Shown here: piece after piece, positions 12,400-23,898 of the stretch
Numbering within the stretch: position 1 is the first letter of the stretch
Layout of the letters: every line of letters begins with the position of its first letter
Origin: Misgurnus anguillicaudatus
Lineage: Eukaryota; Chordata; Actinopteri; Cypriniformes; Cobitidae
Reading direction: 5' to 3'
DNA length: 64,000 nucleotides
Assembly: GCF_027580225.2 (NCBI RefSeq)
Contig: NC_073358.2
Location: forward strand, 44,040,501 to 44,104,500
The notes under the pieces: generated by a model
Databases searched by the model: none
What the model saw: the letters and a program-made list of their open reading frames with translations, nothing else
What the model was told of the DNA's origin: nothing
Position numbers and translations under genes: made by a program

Positions 12400-12731
12400 C
12401 CCATACAGGAAGTAGAAATCAGTCACCTAATAAAAGAACAGGTTTGACCCCCAGGGAACATATACCCCCCCAAAAAAAAAGAATACTTTGCATGCGATAA
12501 AAAAATGCATACACGTCTGGGTCTTCTGGCAGACCTGTTTGCGATTTCTCTCTGCATCTTAAAACTAAAGTGAACATCTCTGAATTTTATTTTACGTTTT
12601 CGCGACCACGCGCACAGGAGCGTGACGTGGGCGCGTAACCTCAATAGAGACGATAGTCCAAAATCTCTACCGGTTGACAAATTTCTACCGGTTAATCGTG
12701 TCTACTGGTTTATCACCCACCCCTAGTAGTA
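12400..12731. repeat. One-ended hAT-like fragment
   Basis: The right boundary reads ATCACCCACCCCTA, resembling hAT right termini (TAGGGGTGGGTGAT inverted). Repeated ACCGGTT motifs precede it. No left terminus or 8-bp duplication was found, so the left limit is approximate. Confidence 0.45.
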
Positions 12732-12834
12732 GTAATGTCAACTTTTATTGTAATATTACACATCCTTCATAATTAGGTTATTATAAATCAAAACTTTTTT
12801 TTACAAAAAATATATTAGTTTTTCTTTTGTTCAA

Positions 12835-13025
12835 ATGTTGGGTTGTTTAAACCCATGTTTGGGTCAAATATGGACACACCCAACTGTTGGGCTATGATTA
12901 AACCAATGCTGGGTTTTTTCAACCTATGGTTGGGTAACAACACCACCCAACGTTGGGTTTGTACATATTTGGCCCAAATGGGTTTAAACAACCCACATTT
13001 TTTGTAAAATAATAAAATATATTGG
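12835..13025. repeat. GGGTTGTTTAAACCC-rich inverted repeat cluster
   Basis: Multiple copies of AACCCAAC and its complement, and two inverted copies of GGGTTGTTTAAACCCA-like sequence, occur at about 12840 and 12978-12998. This looks like the body of a small non-autonomous DNA element. Its ends could not be fixed. Confidence 0.55.
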
Positions 13026-13547
13026 GACGAGCCTTAGTACAGTAACAGCAGCTACAGTATGTCATATTAAAACTGTCTCTATGAAACTCACATTATAATC
13101 TAGTGACAAAGTGCAACACTTGCTTGCTGAGGAAACATCTCACTGTATCTGAAGGCTGCGTGTGTAAATCTAATCTCATTGGCCGAGGCCTGAGTCTGAG
13201 CACTTTATGGCTCCATATGCCATTTCACTTCCCATTTATTCAGTTGGAGCTGCAGTATTCTCCAGAGGAAGTCACAACCCTGCAGGCCCAACGTGTCTAC
13301 CTTTCATCAGATTTATACCGTAACTGTGCCCAAACACACACACAACTTCCAAGGACAAGTAGTGCATCATAAAGAGAGAGAGAGAGAGTTACTGAACAAG
13401 CTTACAAAGGTAAATCAATAGGGGAGAGGACAGGAGAAGGTTGAGTCTGACCGAAACTGTAGTTTGGGAGTGAATCAAGTTGCCCTGATTTTAAAGCTTC
13501 CTTTAAAATTAAAGGTTCGAAAGAAATGAAATAATGAAATGAAAGAA
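13026..13547. other. Unique DNA with GA run
   Basis: About 13110-13300 is non-repetitive and balanced and could be regulatory. A GA microsatellite lies at about 13373-13388. No gene is seen. Confidence 0.4.
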
Positions 13548-13785
13548 ATCCTTTACAGAAATGGAATTATCTCAGCTTTTCGCTCAAAATTTGGGGTTTG
13601 AAAGAAACGACCCATATTTGAGAGGTGATAAAAAGAGAATGAATGAAGGGAGGATGAAAGTTTTTTTTTGTTTGAAAGCAGAGGGTCTGTTCTTTCATTT
13701 AATTTGTATGTTTATATATTTAAAGAAGATCATTTTCTGGGAGGCATTAAACTTTTGTGAAAATCATGAAAAATTCTGCAGTTAA
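13548..13785. mobile_element. Right half of a CTCTTTCCCCGCC-family TTAA MITE
   Basis: This matches 20110-20360 closely (TTATCTCAGCTTTT, CATTTTCTGGGAGGCATT, GTGAAAATCATGAAAAAT). The left half is absent and the right terminus is replaced by another TTAA element at 13786. Confidence 0.8.
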
Positions 13786-14285
13786 AGGTCACCTAACATA
13801 AGAAATTCACTTTTACAGTAGATGTATGTTTGAACATAATTGTGTGTCCGTTACACCGGCATGTACACAACCACCCTGTAATAATAAAAATCTGCTTCTT
13901 TTTTATTTGTAATGTACTGAAAAACCTCATGAAGCATGCTGATGTCACTTTGTGCAGGCCCCACCCACAACCATCCAAAGGCCGATTAGCTCATAATTTT
14001 AAATATTTTTCACATATTTTATTACTGTACGTTCATTATGAAGAATGAAATAAGGTGATTGTTTTATTAAAAACGATGTATGATTTGGTATAGATAACAG
14101 TACACAGGGAGGGAAGCAGTAGCTCATTTGCATTTAAAGAGACAAACACAAAAACAGCACTTTTTCCTGCACACGCAAAAATGGGCGCTTTCAACATGTT
14201 ATTTGGACCTTTAACTTCACTGGTACATTCTGGAGACACCTGAGACTGATATTACATTTTAAAAAATTGCCATATTAGGTGACCT
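13786..14285. mobile_element. TTAA-flanked MITE (AGGTCACCTAA ends)
   Basis: Inverted ends AGGTCACCTAACAT and ATATTAGGTGACCT lie between TTAA at 13782-13785 and TTAA at 14286-14289. Short open frames inside overlap on both strands and show no domain. Confidence 0.8.
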
Positions 14286-14673
14286 TTAAAATAACCATTT
14301 TGTCTTTGCCTATTTTTTAATATTCAAAACATTACATGTTCTTTATTTTTAAGATTATATCCCGGCTTAATATGCAGAAACAGTTACTGTACAAGAAGAT
14401 CATATGATGGTTGATTTCCCCAAAAAGTGTTGATGCCATGGCTCTGTTTTGCTTTCGGCATGCTGTTTTTTCACGAGGCCTGACATAACAACACTGGCTC
14501 AGTGGTGTAATGTTGGAGCTACGGTAGCTCCTGTTAAACAATGGAGTGTTATGGAAACCAGTTTGAGAACTTCAAAAATCTAAGACTCTTACTGGAAATT
14601 AATGACTTCCAGTTGTTTTGTTGCTGCAAATCACCATCAGCAGGTAAATACCTTAAGAAGGAATAAACACTTA

Positions 14674-15895
14674 GGGCTCTATCTTACACCCAGCGCAATG
14701 CAGCGAAATGCGCGACGCAAATGTCTTTTGCTAGTTTCCACCCTGCGCAATTATCATTTTCACGTTTAGCGCCGCGTTGTTTAAATAGCAAATGCATTTG
14801 CGCCCCCTTTTGCGCCCATGGGCGTTCTGGTCTAAAAACGAGGTGTGTTCAGGCGCATTGTTGGCGCGTTGCTATTTTGAGGAAACTAAAATAGACTAGG
14901 CCATTGACCAACAAAAACCTGGTCTAAAGTCTAAAGTCAATGGCGCAATATGTTTTTTGTTATTTAAAGAATGCATTAATAAATTTGCGCCTATAAACCG
15001 GACGACAACGCGGGTTTGCTGATCACACACATGAATGCGCAGCAGCACAAAAACGCTTTTCAAATATAAAAAGATTAAAGGATTGCATGTAAAACATTAT
15101 TATTGAGTCTTTTGGACATAAATGAGGACTAATTATGAGACTTTAGAAGGCGCAAAGAGCTGCTTCACCTGTAGACTGATAAGTAAATAAATGCTTTGCT
15201 TTAAACAAATGCATCTATTTTTAAATGTTTTTTTTAAATGCTACCCCACGGATTTATTGTATATGATGACTCTGTACCTGTGGATATGGTGAGATGAGAA
15301 AATTTTTTAAGTAATGCTTAAAAAACTGACGCTGTCCAAGTGCTGAAACGCGGGGAGAGCCGTTTGTAAATTCTTTATCTCCTGTTTGTTTCAAATAAAG
15401 TATTTTTAGAGTACAAACCTTTTCCTACATACATGTAAATTATTTTTTGATGATATTGGATAGCCATACATTTAAAGCAATTAAAAGCCTGCTTTTTTAC
15501 TTCCATGACTAAAAGAAAATGGGTTTTAAAGGTTTTAATAAAAAAAAAAACAATTTCAATACAAGTGAAAAACAACACATTTTTTAACATACATCTTAAA
15601 CTGGGGATCTTCTTCCTCCGCTTAGTTTTTCAGTTTACAAAGTCCGTCATCTAAATAGGGATTGGACATAGCCAGCGCAACTGGCTTTTAAAGGGGATGA
15701 GAGCTGAGGCTCCACGTTACGCCCAAAATACTCCCATTACTCATTAAAAAATAGGACCAACCCTTTTCGACCATGCGCTCGGCGCACAAACCATTTTTCC
15801 CGTCGTTAAATTAGCAAAAGTGGATTCGGACACGCCCATGTAGACGTTGCACTGTGCGCTTTAGACAATGCGCTTAGATCGTTAATATAGGGCCC
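14674..15895. mobile_element. PIF/Harbinger-like non-autonomous element
   Basis: The ends are GGGCTCTATCTTA and TAATATAGGGCCC, imperfect inverted repeats. They are bounded by a 3-bp direct duplication TTA at 14671-14673 and 15896-15898, the target preference of PIF/Harbinger. The 1222-bp interior is rich in GCGCA motifs and has no transposase or Myb/MADF frame. Confidence 0.8.
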
Positions 15896-15898
15896 TTA

Positions 15899-16123
15899 GT
15901 GTCTGATGAGGTCAAACTTTCCTCCTAAAAAAATGTAGTTTAAACAACGGATGAAGCACAGAATAATGACAGATACAGTAAGTCCTAAAGTCAAGATAGA
16001 TATCGACACCCAGACAGACAGATGGATGGATAGATACTTTCATTGCCACTTAAACACTTCTCATTGAGCCTATCTAAAATACATCCATAAGAGCTTATTG
16101 CACTTACAAAGCTTTCCATCTTT

Positions 16124-16154
<31 letters not shown>

Positions 16155-16560
16155 AAGTAAAACACTCAACTATCTCCACATACCCTGACATATTGATGGA
16201 TGGCCGGGATGCAGAACCTCTCCCAGTAAGACCATTAGTGGAGTGAAGTGATGTCCAAAGCACCAGTGCGTGACTGGGCCAGGCAGCAGAGTGCCTTTAT
16301 AAATGAGTCTCTACTGAGAGTACTGACTGGACACCACAGAGGAACTGGAGAGGAATACTTGGCTTAGCTCTACAGAGCTGCTAAGAAATGCCAAACACAC
16401 AGTAAAGAGCTCGATGCAGTAAAATCCTGATTTAAAAATGTTAAATGTATCATTACATATAAGTTCGCAGTTTTTTTGATTTACCAAAGTGTCAAAATTG
16501 TTTCATTTCTATCAATTCTATAAATGTCATCATTATAATGCTATAATCTATACACTGATA
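15899..16560. other. Unique intergenic DNA with microsatellites
   Basis: A short GATG/GACA-type simple tract lies near 16009-16036 and a CA microsatellite at 16133-16154. About 16180-16400 is non-repetitive and possibly regulatory. No gene is seen. Confidence 0.45.
16133..16154. repeat. CA microsatellite
   Basis: Eleven CA units after a CT-rich lead. Confidence 0.9.
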
Positions 16561-16770
16561 CACTGTTAAAATATATATGTACCCTTTAAAAAGGTCCTAA
16601 TATTTACCATTAGGTACAGATATGTATACATTTGGTACCAATATGTACCTTTGAAATACTAATTCGAGGTATTAATATGAAGTATACAAGTGGAAAGCAG
16701 TACATTTTGAAAGTGTATACAGTCCCAATCCAAGTTGGTACATATAGTGTAATGTTTTATAGCTGGTCTT
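16561..16770. repeat. GTACC-rich CACTG-type repeat
   Basis: It begins CACTGTTAAAATATATATGT and carries repeated GGTACC/TATGTACC motifs. The same motif order (CTTTAAAAAGGTC, AGGTACAGATATGTA) recurs at 31930-32015. The right boundary is approximate. Confidence 0.6.
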
Positions 16771-17063
16771 TGTAAGGGTGCAGGATATAATTTTTTGGAA
16801 ACTACTAAAATTATTCATTCCAAAGATTTCCGAAACACTTTAAAAAGTAGTCCCATCTCAACACTCACAATTTTGTCTGAGAACAAAAGAGCCTGAGCTC
16901 ACAGGAATTTGTATGTATTTTTTAAGATGGCTAAACTGTATACATTCGTACAAAGCAAATCGTTCAAAACCGAACATTTATAAAAAATAACATTTATGAT
17001 ATGATACCCCACACCTGATCCCAATGCCAAAGGGGTGAAAGCAAAAAGTACAAAAAGTGCAAA

Positions 17064-17452
17064 TGTGACCCTGGACCACAAAACCAGTGGCACAGATATA
17101 TTTGTAGCAAAAGCCAAAAATCCATTGTATGGGTCCAAATTATATTTTTTATGCCAAAAATCATTAGGATATTAAGTAAAGATTATGATCCATAAGGATA
17201 TTTTGTACAATTCCTACCGTAAATATATATAAACTTTATTTTTGTGGGTGGATGCAGTTGCTAAGGACTTCATTTGGACAACTTTAAAGGAGTTTTTTTC
17301 ATAATATTTAGGTATTTTTGCATTCTCCGATTCCAGATATTCAAATAGTTGTATCTCGGACCAATATCGTCGTATCTTACCAAACAATACATCAATGGTA
17401 AGCTTATTTATTCAGCTTTCAGATGGTGTGGATGACTGTAAGGGTAAGAAAT
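17064..17452. repeat. Truncated copy of the CTGGACCACAAAACC repeat
   Basis: It starts GTGACCCTGGACCACAAAAC and runs through GCCAAAAATCATTAGGATAT and TTATTTATTCAGCTTTCAG. The same blocks flank the insertion in the copy at 52481-54467. It is cut on the right by the hAT insertion at 17461. Confidence 0.75.
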
Positions 17453-17460
17453 GTGATCAT

Positions 17461-18294
17461 TAGTGCTGTGACGGATCGCAGTTGATCCGTACGGATCACG
17501 ACCCACAGTTTCACTCGCATGCAATTGGCGCATTAATACGCATATTCAAATAGGGAAAGTTTCTTATTTGCGCATGTTCCAAAGGCTTGCACATTTTAAC
17601 ATTCAAGTGATTTTAAACAATTTAACCGCAAAGGCGCTAAAGTGAGCAGTTTTCTGTACGTAGACGTACATGGGGTTGAATGTGTCCGGTCCAGCCCTCC
17701 GAAGGTCAGAACTCTTGATGTGTAGACTATATAGAGAGAGTTGTGCTATTGTGTCTCATACTGTAGTTGATTAAAATACATTTGTCGAATAGAGCAATGA
17801 AAAACAACTTAACGTTTTTATGTGGGGCGACTGTTTATGCTGCGCCGTTTGGAATTCGCCCTCTGTCTGTGTGTGCACGCATTTAAGTGCACTCAAAAGT
17901 GCAAACACGGAGAGATGCGTTTCAAAAAGCAAGTGAACATAAAATCTTTCTGTTCTTGACAGGGCACATACAAACAAAATGATCTCCACAGTATTCTTTT
18001 TCTAATAAATTTTTTTTATGTCTGAAGTGTATGTATAGATTAGTTAGAAACCAGTCTGTGCTTATTTGGTCTTAAAGAGACAGTAACCTCAATTAACCTA
18101 CTTAAGTCTGTGTCATTAATGTTAATCAAACAACCCAAGACAAAGAGAAAATCACTTCTGTGGCTCTAAAAAATAATTATAATTTTAATTCATACAATAA
18201 AGATTTGATTTCTGTACTTAATGCTAATTTTAGATCTTACTTAATGTGCAACTTTGTGCAACTCAAAAACCGTAATGTGATCCGAACACTCCTA
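17461..18294. mobile_element. hAT-like non-autonomous element
   Basis: Ends TAGTGCTGTGACGGATC and GATCCGAACACTCCTA are inverted relatives. Flanks GTGATCAT (17453-17460) and GTGATCGT (18295-18302) match at 7 of 8 positions. No transposase frame remains. Confidence 0.8.
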
Positions 18295-18302
18295 GTGATC
18301 GT

Positions 18303-19311
18303 ACAATGTCATACGAATTAGTCACCTTGTAAAATTCGTACAAATTTCCATGAGAAAGTGTTGGAATTGACATTCTGGGCTATTCAAACAAACAGAGCAT
18401 TCTTTTAAAAGCACCACAGACCCACAATGTTTATACTATTGTGGGACGTCAGTCTACGAATGGCTTATGGTTGTCATTTGCGAAATAAACTGGAAAAAAT
18501 CATTTCAACATAAATACTCGCATCACCTTCAGTTTTCATTTGTGGATAAATCTTTGACGTGCCACGAGACGTGCAATGACAGTGTGGAATTTTAATATGA
18601 AAAACACAGTTCGACAGTACAATGTGTTCTTTCCAAGTTAACTACAACACTCGGAATATATTTAGTTTTATTTCCACCACATAAATATGACAACAACATC
18701 CATTTTACAGATGCTGCAAATGTACTTTTTTTTGCTTTGTCCAAAGATGTAACATCACACCAACAATGGACCGTTGATCATAATTCTGACCTCTGTGAGG
18801 TCATCACATTTAGACAGCACTCCAAATAATTGAATTTGCGATTTCTCTGATGTTATGCTTTTGGACTTTGTGTATGGAGATGTGGGGTTTCCCTGCAGGG
18901 GTTGGAAGTGACGCGGCCTTTGGAAAGCTCCGCTGAGGTGTTTTGACAAATGGACTGTCTGATGGGCGATGTGTTCAGGGAGCAGGACCCCGAGCTCACG
19001 CCTCGTTTACCTTCCATTGCGCTCACTCGCTCATCCTGCTACTTACACACATGCATGCATTCTCTAGCAGTGACCCAGTTGTTGCCAAGATGTGAAAGTC
19101 AGGGAAGTCAGTGTGTACCGCGCTATATCAAAACTGTGACTTTGTTGCCCTAATGTAGTTTGTTTTTGGCAGCAGTGCAAAAACACATGACTTAAGGCTC
19201 TTGCAGTGCATTAGGCATAACTGACTTACGCAAACAGATAATTAGAAGGTTTTTTATTAAATTAAAAATTAGTGTTAGTTCAACGTCTTTAATTTTTCTG
19301 GATAAGAGGTG
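18303..19311. other. Intergenic DNA, unique block at 18750-19150
   Basis: No gene is seen. About 18750-19150 is GC-balanced and non-repetitive. The frames that open there lack any recognised domain. Confidence 0.4.
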
Positions 19312-19736
19312 CACTGCAAAAAATTATTTTCAAGAAAAAAAATTATTTTGTGTTGTTTTTAGTATAATATCTAAACATTTGTAAATTAAGATGCTTTTTC
19401 TTGATGAGCAAAACAACCCAAGAAAATAAGTCTAGTTTTTAGACCAAAAATATCAAGCATAAAACAAGCAAAAAATCTGCCAGTGGGGTAAGCCAAAAAA
19501 TCTTGAAAGTTTTTCTTAAACACTAAATTCAAGAAAAAATCAAGAAAAATGTGCTTACCTCATTGGCAGATTTTTTTTTTATTTGATATTTTTGGTCTAA
19601 AAACTAGACGTATTTTCTTGGGTCGTTTTGCTCATCAAGAAAAAGCATCTTAATTTAAGAATTTTTAGATATTTTTACTGAGAACAAGACAAAAATATTA
19701 AGAATTTCTTTTTCTTGAAAATCATTTTTTGCAGTG
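19312..19736. mobile_element. CACTG-ended MITE (CACTGCAAAAAAT family)
   Basis: Inverted ends CACTGCAAAAAATTATTTTC and GAAAATCATTTTTTGCAGTG enclose a 425-bp element whose two halves are mirror images (CTCATCAAGAAAAAGCATCT and its complement). The interrupted copy at 22287-23779 belongs to the same family. Confidence 0.85.
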
Positions 19737-19952
19737 GTTTCAAGTTCGCTGATGTTTAGTATAACAGCGGGATGCTTTACAGTTTTTTTAAATGTCATTT
19801 ACAATTATGTAGGTTGCAGATATTTGATCAATTCATGCATTCCTTGGGATTCAAAATTTTGTCAACAATTTTGTTTGTGAAGCCAATATAATCTTCTCGT
19901 TTATAAAACTAAAAACAAGAGAATTGCAATTTCAAGAATTTCTTTTCATTAA

Positions 19953-20366
19953 CTCTTTCCCCGCCATTGACGGGTTATCTTGTCAAACCGCAATACCGCT
20001 ATTATCCACCAGGTCCACAACTTATACAACCCGGAAGTATCGGCCTAGGGCAAACAGCTGTATGTCCGTCTAAGTTTTGAGGATCGCTCTGCATCTGATC
20101 TCTATCAAAAGTCCTTTACAAAAATTTTATTATCTCAGCTTTTTTGCTCAAAATTTTGTGTTTCTGAAGAAACCTACCCATATTTGAGAGGTGTTTAAAG
20201 AGAACTAATGAAGGTAGAATAAAACGTTTTTTATTTTTTTGAAAGCAAAGGGTCTGTTCTTTCTTGTTCATTTAATATATTGTATCTTTATATATTTAAA
20301 GAAGTGCATTTTCTGGGAGGCATTAAACTTTTGTGAAAATCATGAAAAATGCTGGTGGGGAAAGAG
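19953..20366. mobile_element. Complete CTCTTTCCCCGCC-family TTAA MITE
   Basis: TTAA at 19949-19952 and 20367-20370 flank inverted ends CTCTTTCCCCGCCA and TGGTGGGGAAAGAG. This is the most intact of four copies (8180, 13548, 19953, 36392). Confidence 0.85.
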
Positions 20367-20370
20367 TTAA

Positions 20371-21561
20371 TGGAAAGACGTATCACACTTGTATTCATAC
20401 CCTAAAAACAACTATGTTGTGTTTACCTGCACAAGCTTGAAGGGTTGGCCTACATTTAAACTCTCACCACCCACAAAATGTATACCTTTATCTCATTTCA
20501 ATCCAATCAAGGCTTCGTTTCGACAGGGATCCTTACGGCGCCCGCAAACGCTGACAAGCGCAACAGTCGTGTCGACAGATCCGTAGGTGTGTAAACAACC
20601 TCAGCGCGCATGTGTGTTTGGGATTGTGACAAATTCCCAAACATGTCTCCGGCGACTTCCCGCCGCTTTGGTGTCAGGCAGACACGTCAGACGCAGACGC
20701 GGGGCCCCGTGGGACGGACGCCGAACAAGATGTCGCCTGTCAAGCGAGGAACATTTGAAAATAAATAACATCAGTGATGATTTAGGTTTACTTGTCACCG
20801 ACGAGCTGGTGTTTTTGAGGAGCGACGCTGCCGAGGATCCTCTGGGAAAAGCAATCGCTCTTTTTCAGACCGGCATCTCCAAACAGATGCGTCTGATTTC
20901 CATTGCAGATCTCTCTGCATAAATCCACACGAGGATTTCAATATTGGTCTTAACAAGCAGATGACAGCAAGCAAGGGGGTGATCATTCATAATTGGAGAT
21001 TGGAGGCACAAAAAAAAGATGTGGATGGATTAAGTGGCTGTGAATATAACACGAATAGTAAATCTAGTTAAGAGCTTAGTTGAGGCACAATAGCCTGTTT
21101 TTTCACCAGGTCTGTTGATGGACCTCATGAATATTAATAAGCAATTCCCCAGGAAACAAAAGGTTGGGGATTTTGTATGCAAGCTTATTGAAAGCTAATT
21201 GTTCTTGGTTTACCAACAGTTAGAGCTTAAATTGTGGCACGGTAAAGAGGTTTTAGATAATGACTACTACAGTGGATTACCAATTAGAAAGCAGCTGGGG
21301 CTAAAAAAAAGATTGAACTAATTAATCAAGTGCCAAGCCTGCCGGGTAATATTTTCATAGCTGGGATGTTTATCATGTTTACGCAATTCTTTTTCCAATT
21401 CAAATTCCAGGTTTAAGAGCCAGGAAGCAATAATACAAAGAGAAATATGCAATATGTAATTATATTTTAGATGCATACTATTCTAGGTATTCTTTCACAG
21501 GGAGTGTACAGTTAAAAACAACATGAATCGAAATAGGCAGTTTTATTTGTTCTCCTTAAGG
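20371..21561. other. Unique block, strong candidate regulatory DNA
   Basis: About 20520-20760 is GC-rich with several CG dinucleotides. The following 20930-21390 block is AT-rich but not repetitive. Frames at 20587-20922 (plus) and 20601-20986 (minus) overlap each other and show no domain or splice pattern. Confidence 0.45.
20930..21390. promoter_or_regulatory. Candidate conserved enhancer-like block
   Basis: It contains clustered homeodomain-type cores (CTAATTG, CCAATTAG, ATTAATCA, TTAATAAGCAATT) within 460 bp of repeat-free sequence, in contrast with the transposon-filled flanks. Conservation cannot be tested here, so this is inference. Confidence 0.35.
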
Positions 21562-21830
21562 CAGTGTTTCTGAACCAGGGGGTCGGGGCCCACAGGGGGG
21601 CCTCAGCAGACTTCCAAGGGGGCCTCAAGATGACTTAAAATTATAAAAAATTGGACAGAACAAGCATTAAAATTATGTTTCTTATTTTTTTTGTCATTTT
21701 AGTAGCGAATATACATCTCATTCCAAGTTCTATTTAATTTTATGTGGAAAACATTTAGTGAGTGGGGGGCCATCAAATATTGTTGTGGGCAACTAGGGGG
21801 CCTTGAAGTGAAAAAGGTTGGGAACCACTG
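21562..21830. mobile_element. hAT-type MITE (CAGTGTTTCTGAACC ends)
   Basis: CAGTGTTTCTGAACC and GGTTGGGAACCACTG are inverted ends. Flanks CCTTAAGG and CTTTAAAT share 5 of 8 bases, an older decayed duplication if real. The G-rich terminal segment resembles the element at 8940. Confidence 0.75.
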
Positions 21831-21837
21831 CTTTAAA

Positions 21838-22115
21838 TAGTAAATGGACTGCATTTATATAGCGCTTTCATAGACCAATGATGGCCATCCAAAGCGCATT
21901 ACATATTGCCTCACATTCACCCATTCACTCACACATTCATACACCGACGGCGGTGTCAGCCATGCAAGGCGCCATCCAGTTCGTCGTGAGCAGCTGGGAT
22001 TAGGTGTCTTTCTCAAGGACACCTCGACACTTGGTCAGATGGAACCGGGGATTAAACCACCAACCATCCGTTTTGTAGACAACCTACATGAACCACTGAA
22101 CCACTGCCGCCCCAG
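21838..22115 (-). repeat. tRNA-derived SINE
   Basis: On the minus strand it opens at about 22113 with a tRNA-like head: A-box-like GTGGTTCAGTGGTTC and B-box-like GGTTTAATCCC. A SINE body follows, and the tail contains AAAGCGCTATATAAATGCAG. This fits the head-body-tail form of fish tRNA-derived SINEs. It abuts the hAT MITE at 21830. Confidence 0.75.
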
Positions 22116-22478
22116 TGGATTTAAGGAAATAGTTCACCCAAAAATGTAAATACTGTCACTATACTTACCTTCAAGTTGGTACAAACCTGTAAAAAGGTCT
22201 TTGTTCTGCTGAACACAAAGGCAGATATTTGAAAATCCAGCAGGAAACAGGTGCACCATTGAGTTCCATAGTAGGAAAGAAAAATGCACTGCCAAAATTA
22301 CTTTCTTACTTAGTATTTTTGTCTTGTTTTCAGTAGAAATATAAAAAAAAATCCTTAAATCAATATGCATTTTCTTGATAAGCAAATTACCTATAAGTCT
22401 AGTTTTTAGACCAAAAATATTACATTTAAGTGAATTAAGAAAAAATATCCCATTGGCAGGTTTATTTGCTTGTTTTAA

Positions 22479-22911
22479 AGGAGACATATCATGAAAATCT
22501 GACTTTACCATGTTTAAGTGCTATAATTGGATCCCCAGTGCTTCTATCAATCTAGAAAATGTGAGAAAGATCAACCCAGTAACTTAGTTTTGGTAAAACA
22601 TTCTCTGCAAGCATGTAAAAAATAGGTCATTGAATTCTGGCTCCCCTTGTGATGTCAGAAGGGGAAAATAACTTCCCCTTAATTTGCATTATCCAACCAT
22701 GGCACTGTAATTTAGTGCAGAGATCAACTTATTTGCATTTTAAAGGACACACCCAAAAATGGCACATTTTTGCTCACACCTACAAAGTGGCAATTTTAAC
22801 ATGTTATAAAAAATGATCTATATGGTATTTTGAGCTTAAACTTCACATACATACTCTGAGGACACCAAAGATTTATTTGGCATCTTTAAAAAGTCTTGTG
22901 AATTGTCCCCT
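22479..22911. mobile_element. TTAA MITE (AGGAGACATATCATG family)
   Basis: TTAA at 22475-22478 and 22912-22915 flank the element. It matches 54013-54414 over most of its length (CCATGTTTAAGTGCTATAAT, CCCCAGTGCTTCTATCAA). Inserted in the CACTG element. Confidence 0.85.
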
Positions 22912-23025
22912 TTAAGCACAAATTTACTTACATTTTATATTTTTTGTCTAAAGACTAAATTTTTTTCTTAGGTCATTTTGCTCATCAAGAAAAATGCATC
23001 TTAATTTAAGAATTTACAAATATTA

Positions 23026-23725
23026 AGGGTTCCCACACCTTAGTTAACTTCAAATTCAAGGACCTTTCAAGGACTTTCGAGGTCCAATACCATCAAATTC
23101 AAGGACTAAATGTGGAGACACATGTCAAGTGAAGATGAAGCAAGGTTACATCGTGTTACCTTTTAAGATACATTGTTACAGTTCCCTTTCGAGGGAACTC
23201 GTACTGCGTCACTGCTGTGACACTTTGGGGACGCCTCCAGGGGTAAGTGCATCTGAATGCATATATCAAATTCAACCAATGGTGAGGCTTAAAGATAATG
23301 ACGCGGTGACGCGGAAACCAGGAAGTATATCGCTATCTGAAATATTGCCAAAGACGGCCTTACAGGGATGCAGGAAATATGGCAAGGGAGACGCAGCGTC
23401 TCGTTCCCTTCTCAGGGAACAACAGTAACATACGTAACCAAAGACGTTTTCATGTGTCAAACACAACTATGCAAAAAAACATTTTGGTATGAATTAACAT
23501 TCGCATACAGAAGATATAAGCATTTAAGCGAACAGTTTAGCACGTGTGCTTAAATAGTCTAGAATTTTTATGATATTATCCTACACTACACAGGGAATCA
23601 TATGGATTTTTTCCAGAAAACTTTCAGCACTTTCAATGACCTGGGGCCAAACTTCCCAGGGCCTTGAATTTTTTCCCCCCAGATTCACAAACTTTCAAAG
23701 ATTTCAAGGACCCGTTGGAACCCTG
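23026..23725. mobile_element. GGGTTCCCACA-ended composite element, copy 1
   Basis: Left end AGGGTTCCCACACC and right end TTGGAACCCT are inverted. A second repeat with GGTTAC...GTAACC ends is nested at 23144-23439. The whole composite recurs at 35077-35768 with the inner repeat at the same internal place. Confidence 0.75.
23144..23439. repeat. GGTTAC/GTAACC-ended inner repeat, copy 1
   Basis: Ends GGTTACATCGTGTTACC and ACATACGTAACC, with CCCTTTCGAGGGAACTCG and TCGTTCCCTTCTCAGGGAAC as inverted inner motifs. Same sequence at 35191-35486. Confidence 0.75.
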
Positions 23726-23898
23726 TTTATACTAAAAACAAGACAAAAATACTAAGTAAGGAAGACATTTTTTGCAGTGTCCTATGGAAGTCAATGGTGT
23801 TCCAAAACAGTTTGGTTACAAACAAAACAAATAAATGTATACAGCTTCATAACAAAATGAGGATATGACAGGATTTTCATTTTTGGGTGAACTATCCA

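Larger units (their letters stand above)
22287..23779. mobile_element. CACTG-ended MITE interrupted by two elements
   Basis: CACTGCCAAAATTACTTTC at 22287 pairs with TTTTTTGCAGTG ending at 23779. Internal blocks match the uninterrupted copy at 19312-19736. Removing the inserts at 22479-22911 and about 23026-23725 restores the order seen in that copy. Confidence 0.85.
22125..23898. mobile_element. Outer MITE of a multi-level nest (GTTCACCCAAAAATG ends)
   Basis: Inverted ends GGAAATAGTTCACCCAAAAA and TTTTTGGGTGAACTATCC bracket the region. TTAA is seen at the left edge (22121-22124) but not clearly at the right. Inside lies the CACTG element at 22287-23779, itself interrupted twice. Confidence 0.75.

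Noticed and set aside
20587..20922. 111-codon frame in GC-rich sequence
   Set aside because: No domain, opposed by overlapping frames on the other strand, no splice or Kozak support.
22134..22511. 125-codon minus-strand frame
   Set aside because: It runs across the junctions of three different repeats, so it is chance.
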